NCBI GenBank assembly: GCA_046582475.1
Contig: JAYGEH010000193.1
Coordinates: 1 to 19,355 of the forward strand
Direction: 5' to 3'
Source of the DNA: GCA-2687515 sp046582475
Lineage (GTDB): Bacteria > Pseudomonadota > Alphaproteobacteria > Rhodospirillales > UBA2165
Length of the DNA stretch: 19,355 nt
Of this stretch, positions 8,262-15,665 are shown one piece after another. Under the pieces are notes generated by a model that was not told the origin of the DNA, did not search any database, and saw only the letters and a program-made list of their open reading frames with translations. A program made the position numbers and the translations under genes. Within the stretch, counting starts at the first letter, position 1, and every line of letters begins with the position of its first letter.

Positions 8262-9431
8262 CTATTTGCAGACCGAGTCCAGAACCCGGTGCAGCTTTTC
8301 GATTTCCGGGCCCAGATCGAACGGATGATTGCCGACGAAAAAGCCCCGGTCGTGAGCTAGGTTGCCGTTGGTCATGTCCCCGACCAATTCATAATCGAAA
8401 TATTTGATTACATCGTGGCGCGGGAAGCAGCCGCCGGTAATGACGCGGAAACCGATATCCTCTGCCTTCAACGCCGCCATCACCGCCGCCCGGTCCAAAT
8501 CCAGGTTGGGGCTGAGAATAATGGTAAAGCAGAAGCTGGATGATTTGCCGTTTTCCCGCTGGATGATGAAGCGCCCGTCACCTTCGAACAGGACCTGGAA
8601 TTTGGCCAGATTGGCGCGCCGCATTTTGGTCAAGGCCGGCAGCTTGGCCAATTGAACCACGCCGACGGCGGCGTTGATCTCTTGCGGGCGCACATTGTAG
8701 CCGGGAAGAATGAACCGGTAGGCTTCGTAGAAATCATCATCGCTGGGTGCGAACAGGTCTGTGCCTTCGGACACGTCGCGGGTCCAGCCATGGGCCCGGA
8801 TGGAGCGCGCCAGATCGTTCAATTCAGGGTCATTGGTGGTCAGGACGCCGCCTTCGATGGTTGAGATATGGTGGGAGAAGAAGGTGGAAAAGGTGCCAAT
8901 GTCGCCGAAGGTTCCGGTCTTTTGGCCGCCCAGTTCGGCGTCCATGGATTCGCAATTGTCTTCGAAGAAAATCAAATCATGCTCATCGGCGAAGGCGCGC
9001 ATGACGTCGAGGGCGGCGGGGTTGCCGAGGATGGAGACGCCGACGATCATCCGGGTCTTTGGGCTCAATGCCTCTTCCAGACGCGAGGTGTCCATATTCA
9101 ACGTGTCCAGTTCCACATCGACGAAGCGCAGCTTCAAGCCATATTGCTGCAATGGGTGGTATGTGGTGCTCCAGGAAATGGCGGGCACGATCACTTCGTC
9201 GCCGGTCTTCAAGGGGTTGTCTTTCCGGTAGCATAGGGCGGCGATGCCGATCAGGTTTGCGGACGAGCCGGAATTGACCATAACCGCATACTGGCGCCCG
9301 AAATACGCGGCGAAGGCGATTTCGAATTCGGCCACCTTGGGGCCCATGGTCAGCCGGCCGGACGCGATCACGTCGTTTATCGCGGCGCGCTCTTCATCAC
9401 CCCAACTGTCGGCGGCAAGCTCGTAACTCAT
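8262..9431 (-). CDS. ColD-like PLP-dependent GDP-4-keto-6-deoxy-sugar 3-dehydratase
   Basis: A 389-residue member of the DegT/DnrJ/EryC1/StrS fold-type I PLP family. The position normally held by the PLP-binding Lys (as in K-N-L-T-T-G-E-G-G) carries His187, in the motif FSHHISTIEGG (185-195). This substitution is the hallmark of sugar 3-dehydratases: ColD, where it is His188 in a protein of almost equal length, and the related CDP enzyme RfbH/E1. The segment RAHGWTRDV also follows ColD closely, and Asp158 in FFEDNCES is the residue expected to contact the pyridine nitrogen. Such enzymes use PLP and glutamate to remove the 3-hydroxyl of a 4-keto-6-deoxy sugar, leaving a 3,6-dideoxy-4-keto sugar. 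No [2Fe-2S] motif like that of RfbH was seen, favouring the ColD type. GDP as carrier is inferred from the neighbouring HddC. Confidence 0.87.
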   Translation of the reverse strand: MSYELAADSWGDEERAAINDVIASGRLTMGPKVAEFEIAFAAYFGRQYAVMVNSGSSANLIGIAALCYRKDNPLKTGDEVIVPAISWSTTYHPLQQYGLKLRFVDVELDTLNMDTSRLEEALSPKTRMIVGVSILGNPAALDVMRAFADEHDLIFFEDNCESMDAELGGQKTGTFGDIGTFSTFFSHHISTIEGGVLTTNDPELNDLARSIRAHGWTRDVSEGTDLFAPSDDDFYEAYRFILPGYNVRPQEINAAVGVVQLAKLPALTKMRRANLAKFQVLFEGDGRFIIQRENGKSSSFCFTIILSPNLDLDRAAVMAALKAEDIGFRVITGGCFPRHDVIKYFDYELVGDMTNGNLAHDRGFFVGNHPFDLGPEIEKLHRVLDSVCK

Positions 9432-9440
9432 CGGGCCCGC

Positions 9441-10376
9441 CTATTCCGAATAAAGGCTGGGCACGGTGGAGCCGTTGATCACGCCTTCTTCCTGCAATTC
9501 GTGGAACACATGCTCGATGCAACCCAGCACCCCCTGGCCGAAATCGATGCTCGGATTATTGACCAGCTTGACGCCGACGGTAGGCGAGAAGGAATAGGGC
9601 GTCATCACGTAATGGCCCTTGTAATCGGTGTCCAGCATTTCGATTTCCACCTCGCCGTTCAGCATTTCGCGCACCAGCGCCAGCAAATCCGAATAGCGGT
9701 GGCGCTCGATGCCGGTCAGGATCACATGCTGGTTGGCGTAGGCCGCATCCAGAATATCGACGCTTAGCTTGCCGGCGTCGCGGCCGTGGATATATTCGCG
9801 CTCTTCCGAGCCGTCGCCGGGAAAGGTGATCTTGCCCTCGGTCAGGGCCTGGCGGATCAGACGGTAGATGCGGTTGGAAGCGTCGGCGCGCTCGCCATAG
9901 ACCGAGCCGTAGCGGACGATGGTATAGTCCAGATCATATTGCTCGCCATATTGCTCTATGATCAGCTCCGACGATTTTTTCGACGCTCCGTAAAACGCGC
10001 CCTTGTGGGAAAACACATAGACGGAACTGGCATAGACGAAGCGCTCCACATGCGCTGCGCGGCTGGCTTCGAGGACATTGAGGTTGCCCATGACGTTCAA
10101 TTGCACCGTCTCCACCGGCCGGTCGATGGAATCGTTGAGATCGGCGAGGCCGGCAAAGTTATAGACCGCATCCTGCCCGGCGACGGCGGCGCTGACGGCG
10201 GGCCCATCCATGATGTCGCCTTCGATGACTTCGAAGCCGTTCTTGATACCTACCGGTGCGTTGCGGTCGAACACGGTGACCTGATGGCCGCGCTTGTTCA
10301 GCTCCTCGACCACATAGCCGCCGAGAAATCCGGCGCCGCCGAAAACAATTACCTTTTTGGGTTTGCTGTCAGGCAT
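9441..10376 (-). CDS. NAD-dependent epimerase (GalE-like extended SDR)
   Basis: A 311-residue extended SDR. It shows GGAGFLG at residues 13-19, ASSVYVF as the Ser region near 116-122 (with YVF where GalE has VYG) and the catalytic YGASK at 129-133. The middle part (RYGSVYGERA, FPGDGSEEREYIHGRDAG) is close to the UDP-glucose 4-epimerase branch. ATG 10376 has AAGGGG about nine bases upstream, inside the end of the dehydrogenase gene; six bases separate the two genes. It lies between the hydroxyacid dehydrogenase and the ColD-like gene, so a role in epimerising or reducing the keto sugar before or after 3-deoxygenation is plausible. Substrate unknown. Confidence 0.85.
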   Translation of the reverse strand: MPDSKPKKVIVFGGAGFLGGYVVEELNKRGHQVTVFDRNAPVGIKNGFEVIEGDIMDGPAVSAAVAGQDAVYNFAGLADLNDSIDRPVETVQLNVMGNLNVLEASRAAHVERFVYASSVYVFSHKGAFYGASKKSSELIIEQYGEQYDLDYTIVRYGSVYGERADASNRIYRLIRQALTEGKITFPGDGSEEREYIHGRDAGKLSVDILDAAYANQHVILTGIERHRYSDLLALVREMLNGEVEIEMLDTDYKGHYVMTPYSFSPTVGVKLVNNPSIDFGQGVLGCIEHVFHELQEEGVINGSTVPSLYSE

Positions 10377-10382
10377 GTGCGC

Positions 10383-11315
10383 TCACCCCTTGAAATGGTC
10401 TACCAGATGAGCGATGGCGCTGCGCCCCATGGCGAGGATGCTTTCTTCCGCCGATCCGCCCGTATGCGGCGTACAATATAGATTGGGAAGGGTTAAAAAA
10501 TTCACATCTTCGCACGGCTCCACATCGAACACGTCGAGGGCGGCGCCGGCGATCCAATTACCCTGAAGGGCCGCCTTGAGATCATCTTGCTTGACGATAC
10601 CGCCTCTGGCTACGTTGATCAGAAAAGCGCTCTCCTTCATGCGCCGCAGCATCCCCATATCGATCATGCCTTGGGTCGAAGCATCCAGCGGCGTGTGCAC
10701 GGTGATGATATCGGCCTCTTCGAATATCTCTTCCTTCGCCGCTTCGATCAATCCGTTGTCGGCGTAATAATCGGCCTGATCGATAATGTCGTTGACCAGG
10801 ATGCGGCAATCGAAGGGACGCAATAGGTCCACCAGTTCCTTGCCGACGAAACCGACGCCGATGATGCCGACCGTGCGGCCGCTCAACTGGGTACCACCGT
10901 CCTTGTCCCAGTTTTGCTCGCCGCGCAAGCGCCGCTCGGAAAATAAAATGCCGCGCATCAGACCGATCATCAGGCAGAGGGCCATTTCGGCGACGCCGCG
11001 CCGGTTGACGCCGCCGGTCCAGCCGACGGCCACGCCGCGGGCACGGCAGGCATCCTGATCGACGCTATCGAGGCCGACACCATATTTGGAGACGATCTTC
11101 AAATCCGGGCATTGATCGAGCAATGCGCCGGTGATCGGTTCCAGCCCAATCACCGCGCCTTCGGCGCCGCCGAAGAAATCGACCAGCGCCTCGCCGCTCA
11201 ACGTGGCGCCGCTTTCGTTGAAAACCACGTCGGCAAAGGCGTCTGTGATTTCGCGGCGGAGAATCGGATGTTTGGAAAAACTGCGGGAGGCGACCTTGAC
11301 CACCGGTCCCGTCAT
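10383..11315 (-). CDS. D-isomer-specific 2-hydroxyacid dehydrogenase (phosphoglycerate dehydrogenase-like)
   Basis: A 310-residue NAD-dependent 2-hydroxyacid dehydrogenase lacking the C-terminal ACT or ASB domains of housekeeping SerA. The catalytic triad is complete: Arg237 (NVARGG), Glu266 (DVFDVEP) and His284 (TPHTGG). The Rossmann motif GVGFVG is at 153-158 and Asp176 (LVNDIID) sits where an acidic residue favours NAD. Family members interconvert 2-keto acids and D-2-hydroxyacids such as 3-phosphoglycerate, glycerate/hydroxypyruvate and lactate. ATG 11315 overlaps the transketolase C-subunit stop (ATGA), which is striking because hydroxypyruvate is a classic two-carbon donor for transketolase. 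That functional link is inference. Serine biosynthesis is possible but unlikely given the setting. Confidence 0.85.
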   Translation of the reverse strand: MTGPVVKVASRSFSKHPILRREITDAFADVVFNESGATLSGEALVDFFGGAEGAVIGLEPITGALLDQCPDLKIVSKYGVGLDSVDQDACRARGVAVGWTGGVNRRGVAEMALCLMIGLMRGILFSERRLRGEQNWDKDGGTQLSGRTVGIIGVGFVGKELVDLLRPFDCRILVNDIIDQADYYADNGLIEAAKEEIFEEADIITVHTPLDASTQGMIDMGMLRRMKESAFLINVARGGIVKQDDLKAALQGNWIAGAALDVFDVEPCEDVNFLTLPNLYCTPHTGGSAEESILAMGRSAIAHLVDHFKG

Positions 11316-12283
11316 TCCGGCTGCGCCTCGGCAAGGCTTTCGGCGGCGGCGATGATGTGATCAGTATCGATGCCATAGAGCCGGTGCAATTCGCCCCGGT
11401 CCCCATTGACCACTTCGAAGCCGTCGTGAAGACCCAGACGCTTGATAGGGACAACCGCCCGCCTGCCGTCGGCGGCGTCGATGAGCGCTTCGGCGACGGC
11501 GCTGCCCATGCCGCCTTCCAGAATTTGCTCTTCCACCGTGAGCACCGCATCATAGCCGGAAAATAGTTCCGTCAATTTTTGCCCGCTCAAGGGTTTGACT
11601 CGCACCAGATCGATAACGCCGGCTTCAATACCCGCGTCCCGGAGTACCTCGGCGGCGGCCAGGGCATTGTGGGTAAGGTACCCGCAAGCGACGATGGCGA
11701 CGCGGCTGCCCGCCGTCAGGTGGCCGAAGCCGTCTTCAAGGGCCGCATCGAAGCCACCATGATACAGGGTGGCCAGGGGTTGGCGTTCCAGGCGGATATA
11801 GCGGAATTTGGGATCATCGATACAAGTTTGTGCGATGGCCGCCGCCGAGGTTGCGTCCGACGGGGTCAAAACTTCGATGCCGTTCATGGCGCGCATGCAG
11901 GCGATGTCTTCGGGCGTGAAATGGGTCAGGGTGGCGTGATCGTAGCCGAGCCCGACGCCGACAGCGATCAGCGTCACCGGCAGGTTCATCGATGCGATAA
12001 CGCACTTTATCTGCTCGTAGCAGCGCGCCGTAATGAACGGCGCCATGGCATAAAGGAAGACTTTTTTGCCCGATAGGGCGAGCCCGGAGGCCAGATCGAC
12101 CATGTTCTGTTCGGCGATGCCGGCATGGATGAACTGGTCCGGGAATTCCCGGCGGAACCCGTCCAAGGCGGCGGCGCCCAGATCGGCCGAGATAAAGAGG
12201 ATGTCTTTATCTTTCCGCGCCGCCACGACAATCGTCTCGATCACCGCGTCGCGCATCAATTGAGGCTTCACCGTCATATCCAT
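11312..12283 (-). CDS. transketolase C-terminal subunit (pyrimidine-binding half)
   Basis: A 323-residue protein equal to the pyrimidine-binding and C-terminal domains of transketolase. The activating Glu58 lies in HAGIAEQN (53-60), which contacts the thiamine diphosphate aminopyrimidine, and is followed by GLGYDHATLTHFTPEDIACM and the late VLTVEEQILEGGMGSAV segment. ATG 12283 directly follows the TAA of the N-terminal subunit with no spacer and has GGGGAGG within the end of that gene, so both halves should be made in stoichiometric amounts and form one active enzyme. Split transketolases occur widely, both in central metabolism and in secondary or sugar clusters. Embedding in this operon points to a dedicated sugar role. 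Donor and acceptor cannot be read from the sequence. Confidence 0.9.
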   Translation of the reverse strand: MDMTVKPQLMRDAVIETIVVAARKDKDILFISADLGAAALDGFRREFPDQFIHAGIAEQNMVDLASGLALSGKKVFLYAMAPFITARCYEQIKCVIASMNLPVTLIAVGVGLGYDHATLTHFTPEDIACMRAMNGIEVLTPSDATSAAAIAQTCIDDPKFRYIRLERQPLATLYHGGFDAALEDGFGHLTAGSRVAIVACGYLTHNALAAAEVLRDAGIEAGVIDLVRVKPLSGQKLTELFSGYDAVLTVEEQILEGGMGSAVAEALIDAADGRRAVVPIKRLGLHDGFEVVNGDRGELHRLYGIDTDHIIAAAESLAEAQPE

Positions 12284-13120
12284 TTATGCCTCCCCGCCTT
12301 GGGAAGCGGCAAGGCCTAACTCAGCGCGCGCGATCGCCATTTGTTCGTCGCTGGGCATGCGGTTGTGCCATTCGGGGCGGCCTTCCATGAAGGAAATGCC
12401 CTTGCCCTTGACCGTGTTGGCGATGATCGCCAGAGGCCGGCCATCACTTTTGTCCAGCTTGGCGAAGGCGTCAAATATTTCACCGAAGTCATGGCCGTCA
12501 ATGGAGAGAGCGTTCCAGCCGAAGCTGCGCCATTTGTCTTCCAGATCGCCCAATTCCACCAGATCTTCGGTGCGCCCCAAAATGCAAAGTTCGTTGCGGT
12601 CAACGATGGCGACCAATTTATCCAGCTTGTGATGGGCAGCGAACATGGCCGATTCCCAGACCGAGCCTTCGTAGCATTCGCCGTCGCCGAGGATCACGAA
12701 GGTGCGGTAATCATGGCCGTCCTGGCGCGCCGCCAGGGCAAAACCAGCGCCCATGCCGAGCCCGTGGCCGAGGGAGCCCGATATCCCCTCGATGCCGGGA
12801 ATACGGAAATCGGCATACATGCCGAGCAGCCCGCCTGGTTCGGTAAAGCGCTTGAGCTCATCGGCCGGGAAATAGCCGATATCGGCAAGCACCGGATACA
12901 GCACCATGGCCGCGTGGCCCTTGGATACGATCACCCGGTCCCGATCCGCATATTCGGGCTCGCCTTCCTTGTATTTCAGCACACCGCCGTAATAGAGGGC
13001 GGTCACCAAGTCGGCGCAGGAATAGGTGGACGGGATATGCCCCTTCTTCTGGCGCATGGCCATTTCGAACAATTCCCGCCGCAGCCAGAGGGCCTTGTCT
13101 TCGAGATCGTTTATTTTCAC
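12284..13120 (-). CDS. transketolase N-terminal subunit (ThDP diphosphate-binding half)
   Basis: A 278-residue protein equal to the N-terminal domain of transketolase. The Mg/ThDP motif begins GDGECYEGSVWE (GDG at 145-147) and closes with Asn176 in VDRNELC. His28 (KKGHIP) and His69 (SKGHA) occupy positions of catalytic or cofactor-contacting His residues in the family. The start is GTG 13120, with GGGAAGA roughly ten bases upstream; starts further upstream would run into the radical SAM gene 24 bases away. Its TAA abuts the ATG of the C-terminal subunit. Together the two halves should catalyse ThDP-dependent transfer of a ketol unit, for example forming sedoheptulose 7-phosphate, the precursor of the heptose pathway whose later enzymes lie in the same operon. 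Confidence 0.9.
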   Translation of the reverse strand: MKINDLEDKALWLRRELFEMAMRQKKGHIPSTYSCADLVTALYYGGVLKYKEGEPEYADRDRVIVSKGHAAMVLYPVLADIGYFPADELKRFTEPGGLLGMYADFRIPGIEGISGSLGHGLGMGAGFALAARQDGHDYRTFVILGDGECYEGSVWESAMFAAHHKLDKLVAIVDRNELCILGRTEDLVELGDLEDKWRSFGWNALSIDGHDFGEIFDAFAKLDKSDGRPLAIIANTVKGKGISFMEGRPEWHNRMPSDEQMAIARAELGLAASQGGEA

Positions 13121-13144
13121 CTGTATTGTCTTCCCGTTCTAAAT

Positions 13145-14638
13145 TCAAGCAGCGTTGCGCTCTTCCAATAATTTACGGCGCAGCGGAATGGCGCGCATGC
13201 GTTCGATATGCGCGACCACGTCCGGACCGAACTTATCATTCACCAGATCCAGATAGGGCTGGTGGGTAAAATATGTATCGAAGGCCTGATCCCGGAATTC
13301 CAGGATATCGACGGCGCTGCAATGTTCGTTGGCGAGCGGCTTGGCGTTGTACCCATGCTGGGAAAAATCCTGCCAGGTGTCGGGCAGCTCTTGCCCGCCG
13401 GCGATCGCGTTGTCGTAGAGCTGGGAGCCCGGATAGGCCATGGCCGAATAGAAATTGGCGAACTCGCAGTTCAGCTCCAGCGCCAAATCCAAGGTTTCCT
13501 GCATGCGCGGCACGTTGTCGTCGGGCAGGCCGAAGATATAATTGCCGATGATGTTGATGCCGACGCCCTGGATGCGCCGCGCTACATCGATGATATCGTC
13601 GTTGCCGTATTTTTTGAGAGCCCCGTCGCGCACATGATCGCTGGCGCTTTCGATGCCGAGGCAGAGCCAGTTGATGCCCGCCGCCTTGAGCCCGTCCAGG
13701 AATTCGTCCTGCACCGAATCGACGCGCGCATAGGCCCAGATATTGACCTCGTAATCCCGGGTTTTCAAAAGATCGCAAATGCCGTGCACATGGCGTTTGT
13801 TGAGGACAAACATCTCGTCCACGAATTTTATGTTTTTGATGCCGAAATTCTCCACCAGAAAATCGATTTCCTTGATCACCGTTTCCGGCTTCCACATGCG
13901 GTAGGACGATTTTCCGAACGGCGAATTGATGCAGCAGAAGGAGCAATGATAGGGGCAGCCCAAACTGGTATGGATCGAGGCGTAGGGCGCGCGCTCATCG
14001 ATATGATCGAAGCTGTGCCAGTTGTGGGCGCGGTAGCGGTCCATGGGCAGCAAATCCCAGGCGATGCCGGGCATTTCTTCGTCGAGATTGGTGACCAACG
14101 GCTCCGGCTTGGCGGGCGGAATTATCTTGGCGCCATCCCGCCAACAAAGGCTGGGCACGCCGGAATAGTTGTTGGCCCGGGACTGGATCGCCTGATGGGT
14201 CTTGAAGATAGTCGCCGGCCCTTCCAGATCGCAGACGAAATCCACCGCTTCCTCCTGCATGGTGCGCAGCGGCAGGGCCGACGGATGGGTACCGGTCATC
14301 ATCACCTTGGCTTCCGGCTCGGCGTCCTTGATTTTTTCGGCGATGGCGCCGGCAGCGGTCATGTTCTGGGTCGAGGCCGAGGGCTGCAATCCGTAGACCA
14401 CGATAACGATCAGTTTGGCGTTGAAATCCTCAGTCGCGGCGCGGGCCACCATATCGGCGCTGGCGCCCATGGCCGGCGCGTCGTAGATGGCGGCGCTGAG
14501 CCCCTTGCCGCGCACATAGGTGGCGTAGAGCCCGGCGAACACCGGCGGCTCGATGGCCGAAAACTCGTCACCCAAATCCTGATAGGTTTGCTTCCTGTCA
14601 CCAGGATTGATGAACAGGACATCCACTGCTTCGGCCAT
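13145..14638 (-). CDS. B12-binding-domain radical SAM protein, first gene of the nine-gene operon
   Basis: A 497-residue protein with an N-terminal cobalamin-binding-type domain (VDVLFINPGDR, PVFAGLYATYVRGKG, AKVMMTGTHPSALP; residues about 5-150) and a radical SAM barrel. The [4Fe-4S] cysteines are C228, C232 and C235 in SLGCPYHCSFCC. Later landmarks include FVDEMFVLN, WAYARVDS and GIESASD. ATG 14638 has GGGAGAAGG about six bases upstream, the strongest ribosome-binding site in the operon, and a TATAAT box lies about 57 bases upstream. The family includes C-methyltransferases and ring-rearranging enzymes; the reaction here is unknown. It differs in length and sequence from the radical SAM protein at 1376-3292, so the two probably do different chemistry. 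Confidence 0.9.
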   Translation of the reverse strand: MAEAVDVLFINPGDRKQTYQDLGDEFSAIEPPVFAGLYATYVRGKGLSAAIYDAPAMGASADMVARAATEDFNAKLIVIVVYGLQPSASTQNMTAAGAIAEKIKDAEPEAKVMMTGTHPSALPLRTMQEEAVDFVCDLEGPATIFKTHQAIQSRANNYSGVPSLCWRDGAKIIPPAKPEPLVTNLDEEMPGIAWDLLPMDRYRAHNWHSFDHIDERAPYASIHTSLGCPYHCSFCCINSPFGKSSYRMWKPETVIKEIDFLVENFGIKNIKFVDEMFVLNKRHVHGICDLLKTRDYEVNIWAYARVDSVQDEFLDGLKAAGINWLCLGIESASDHVRDGALKKYGNDDIIDVARRIQGVGINIIGNYIFGLPDDNVPRMQETLDLALELNCEFANFYSAMAYPGSQLYDNAIAGGQELPDTWQDFSQHGYNAKPLANEHCSAVDILEFRDQAFDTYFTHQPYLDLVNDKFGPDVVAHIERMRAIPLRRKLLEERNAA

Positions 14639-14666
14639 TCAGCCTTCTCCCACCAAATTACGGTGC

Positions 14667-14681
14667 TTGGTTTTTTACCAA
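14667..14681. repeat. short inverted repeat TTGGT-N5-ACCAA in the leader of the nine-gene operon
   Basis: Perfect 5-bp arms flank a run of T (A on the transcribed strand) between the -10 box and the radical SAM start codon. The TTTGGT element recurs near 14651-14656 and ACCAA recurs inside the loop of the upstream inverted repeat. It could be part of an operator or a weak leader hairpin; alone it is too short to be convincing. Confidence 0.3.
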
Positions 14682-14694
14682 ATCACCACACATT

Positions 14695-14700
14695 ATTATA
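14695..14700 (-). promoter_or_regulatory. -10 box (TATAAT) of the nine-gene operon
   Basis: Read on the minus strand, bases 14700 to 14695 are an exact TATAAT, followed by AATG, in an AT-rich intergenic spacer of 139 bases. No good TTGACA is present: a 17-bp spacer would put ATTATT at -35, so an activator may be needed. A leader of about 50 bases would precede the start codon at 14638. Confidence 0.5.
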
Positions 14701-14705
14701 GTAAC

Positions 14706-14739
14706 CGGCATGCGGAAAATAATTGGTTAACGCATGCCG
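14706..14739. repeat. 9-bp perfect inverted repeat upstream of the -10 box, candidate operator
   Basis: CGGCATGCG (14706-14714) and its exact reverse complement CGCATGCCG (14731-14739) flank a 16-base AT-rich segment. The centres are 25 bp apart. The arms bracket the place where a -35 element would lie, as expected of a dimeric regulator site. A role as a terminator stem for the upstream dehydrogenase pair is possible, but no U-run follows. Confidence 0.45.
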
Positions 14740-14777
14740 AATAAAAGCCATATAGCCTGTCCGGCGGCAAAATCAAC

Positions 14778-15665
14778 TCAGGCTGGTCCGCCTCCATTTC
14801 CCAGCAGCTCCATGATCATGCCGATATCCTCTTCGGCGTGGCCGTTGGCGGCGGCGCGGCGCAATATTTCGGCGGCGGTGGCCGCCATCGGCAGCGGCGC
14901 CAGATTGGCGGCGCCGAGGTCGCTGGCCGCATCCAAATCCTTGAGCATGGTATAGACGTGTCCAAGCAGCGGTTCGGTCACCCGTTCCGCAAAGCGTGGG
15001 CCGAATATCTGCAAGGGGATCGAATCGGCAAAGCCGCCGCCCAAGGCTTCGCTCAACTTTTTCGCATCGACACCGGAGGCTTCGGCCAGACGCACCGCCT
15101 CGGCGATGGTGGCGATATTGCTGCCGACGATCACCTGGTTGCAGAGCTTGGTCACTTGGCCGGCGCCAATGGGGCCCATATGAGTGAGGCGCTGGGAGAG
15201 GTGCGCCAGTACCGGGCGCACGCGCTCGATATCGGCCGCCTCGCCGCCCGCCAGGATGGCCAGGGCACCGTCTTCGGCGCCCTTGACGCCGCCCGATACC
15301 GGCGCATCGATCCAACCCATGCCAGTCTCGCGCAACCGTTCCGCCATTTCCCGAGTCCGGTCCGGGGCCATGGAGGAGAAATCCACCAGAAGATTGCCGC
15401 TGGCCGCCGCCTCCGCAATGCCGCCGGGGCCGAAGACCACGGCCTCCACCGCGTCCGCATCGGTCAGGCACATCAAGACGATCTCGGATCGTTCGGTGAG
15501 CACGGCCGGGCCGCTAGCCTCGATGGCGCCCTGGTCCAACAGCGGCTCGATCTTGGCCCGGGTCCGGTTCCAGACGGTGACCGGGTAGCCGGCATCCAGC
15601 AACCGCCCGGTCATCGGCGCCCCCATCAGGCCAATGCCGGCAAATCCGAGCGCCACACCGGTCAT
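14778..15665 (-). CDS. beta-hydroxyacid dehydrogenase (3-hydroxyisobutyrate / 2-hydroxy-3-oxopropionate reductase family)
   Basis: A 295-residue NAD(P)-dependent dehydrogenase. Visible motifs are the dinucleotide fold GIGLMG at residues 10-15, the substrate-binding DAPVSGG at 120-126 and the catalytic Lys173 in GAGQVTKLCNQ. Asn33-Arg34-Thr35 after strand 2 suggests NADP, as in GarR/GlxR-type tartronate semialdehyde reductases. The frame is open to 15701, but ATG 15665 begins at the Rossmann strand and overlaps the IlvD-type stop as ATGA, so it is chosen. Together with the dehydratase it forms a two-gene unit. Reduction of a semialdehyde or oxidation of a beta-hydroxyacid is the family role; the actual substrate is unknown. 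It is separated from the sugar operon by the promoter region at 14639-14777. Confidence 0.87.
   Translation of the reverse strand: MTGVALGFAGIGLMGAPMTGRLLDAGYPVTVWNRTRAKIEPLLDQGAIEASGPAVLTERSEIVLMCLTDADAVEAVVFGPGGIAEAAASGNLLVDFSSMAPDRTREMAERLRETGMGWIDAPVSGGVKGAEDGALAILAGGEAADIERVRPVLAHLSQRLTHMGPIGAGQVTKLCNQVIVGSNIATIAEAVRLAEASGVDAKKLSEALGGGFADSIPLQIFGPRFAERVTEPLLGHVYTMLKDLDAASDLGAANLAPLPMAATAAEILRRAAANGHAEEDIGMIMELLGNGGGPA

Noticed and set aside
8262..9431. Annotation as a sugar aminotransferase
   Set aside because: The PLP-binding Lys is replaced by His187 and the sequence follows ColD, so transamination of the sugar is not expected.
13208..14701. 497-codon open frame on the plus strand opposite the radical SAM gene
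   Set aside because: It mirrors a gene with clear catalytic motifs, has no recognisable domain and arises from the GC-rich third-position bias of the real gene.
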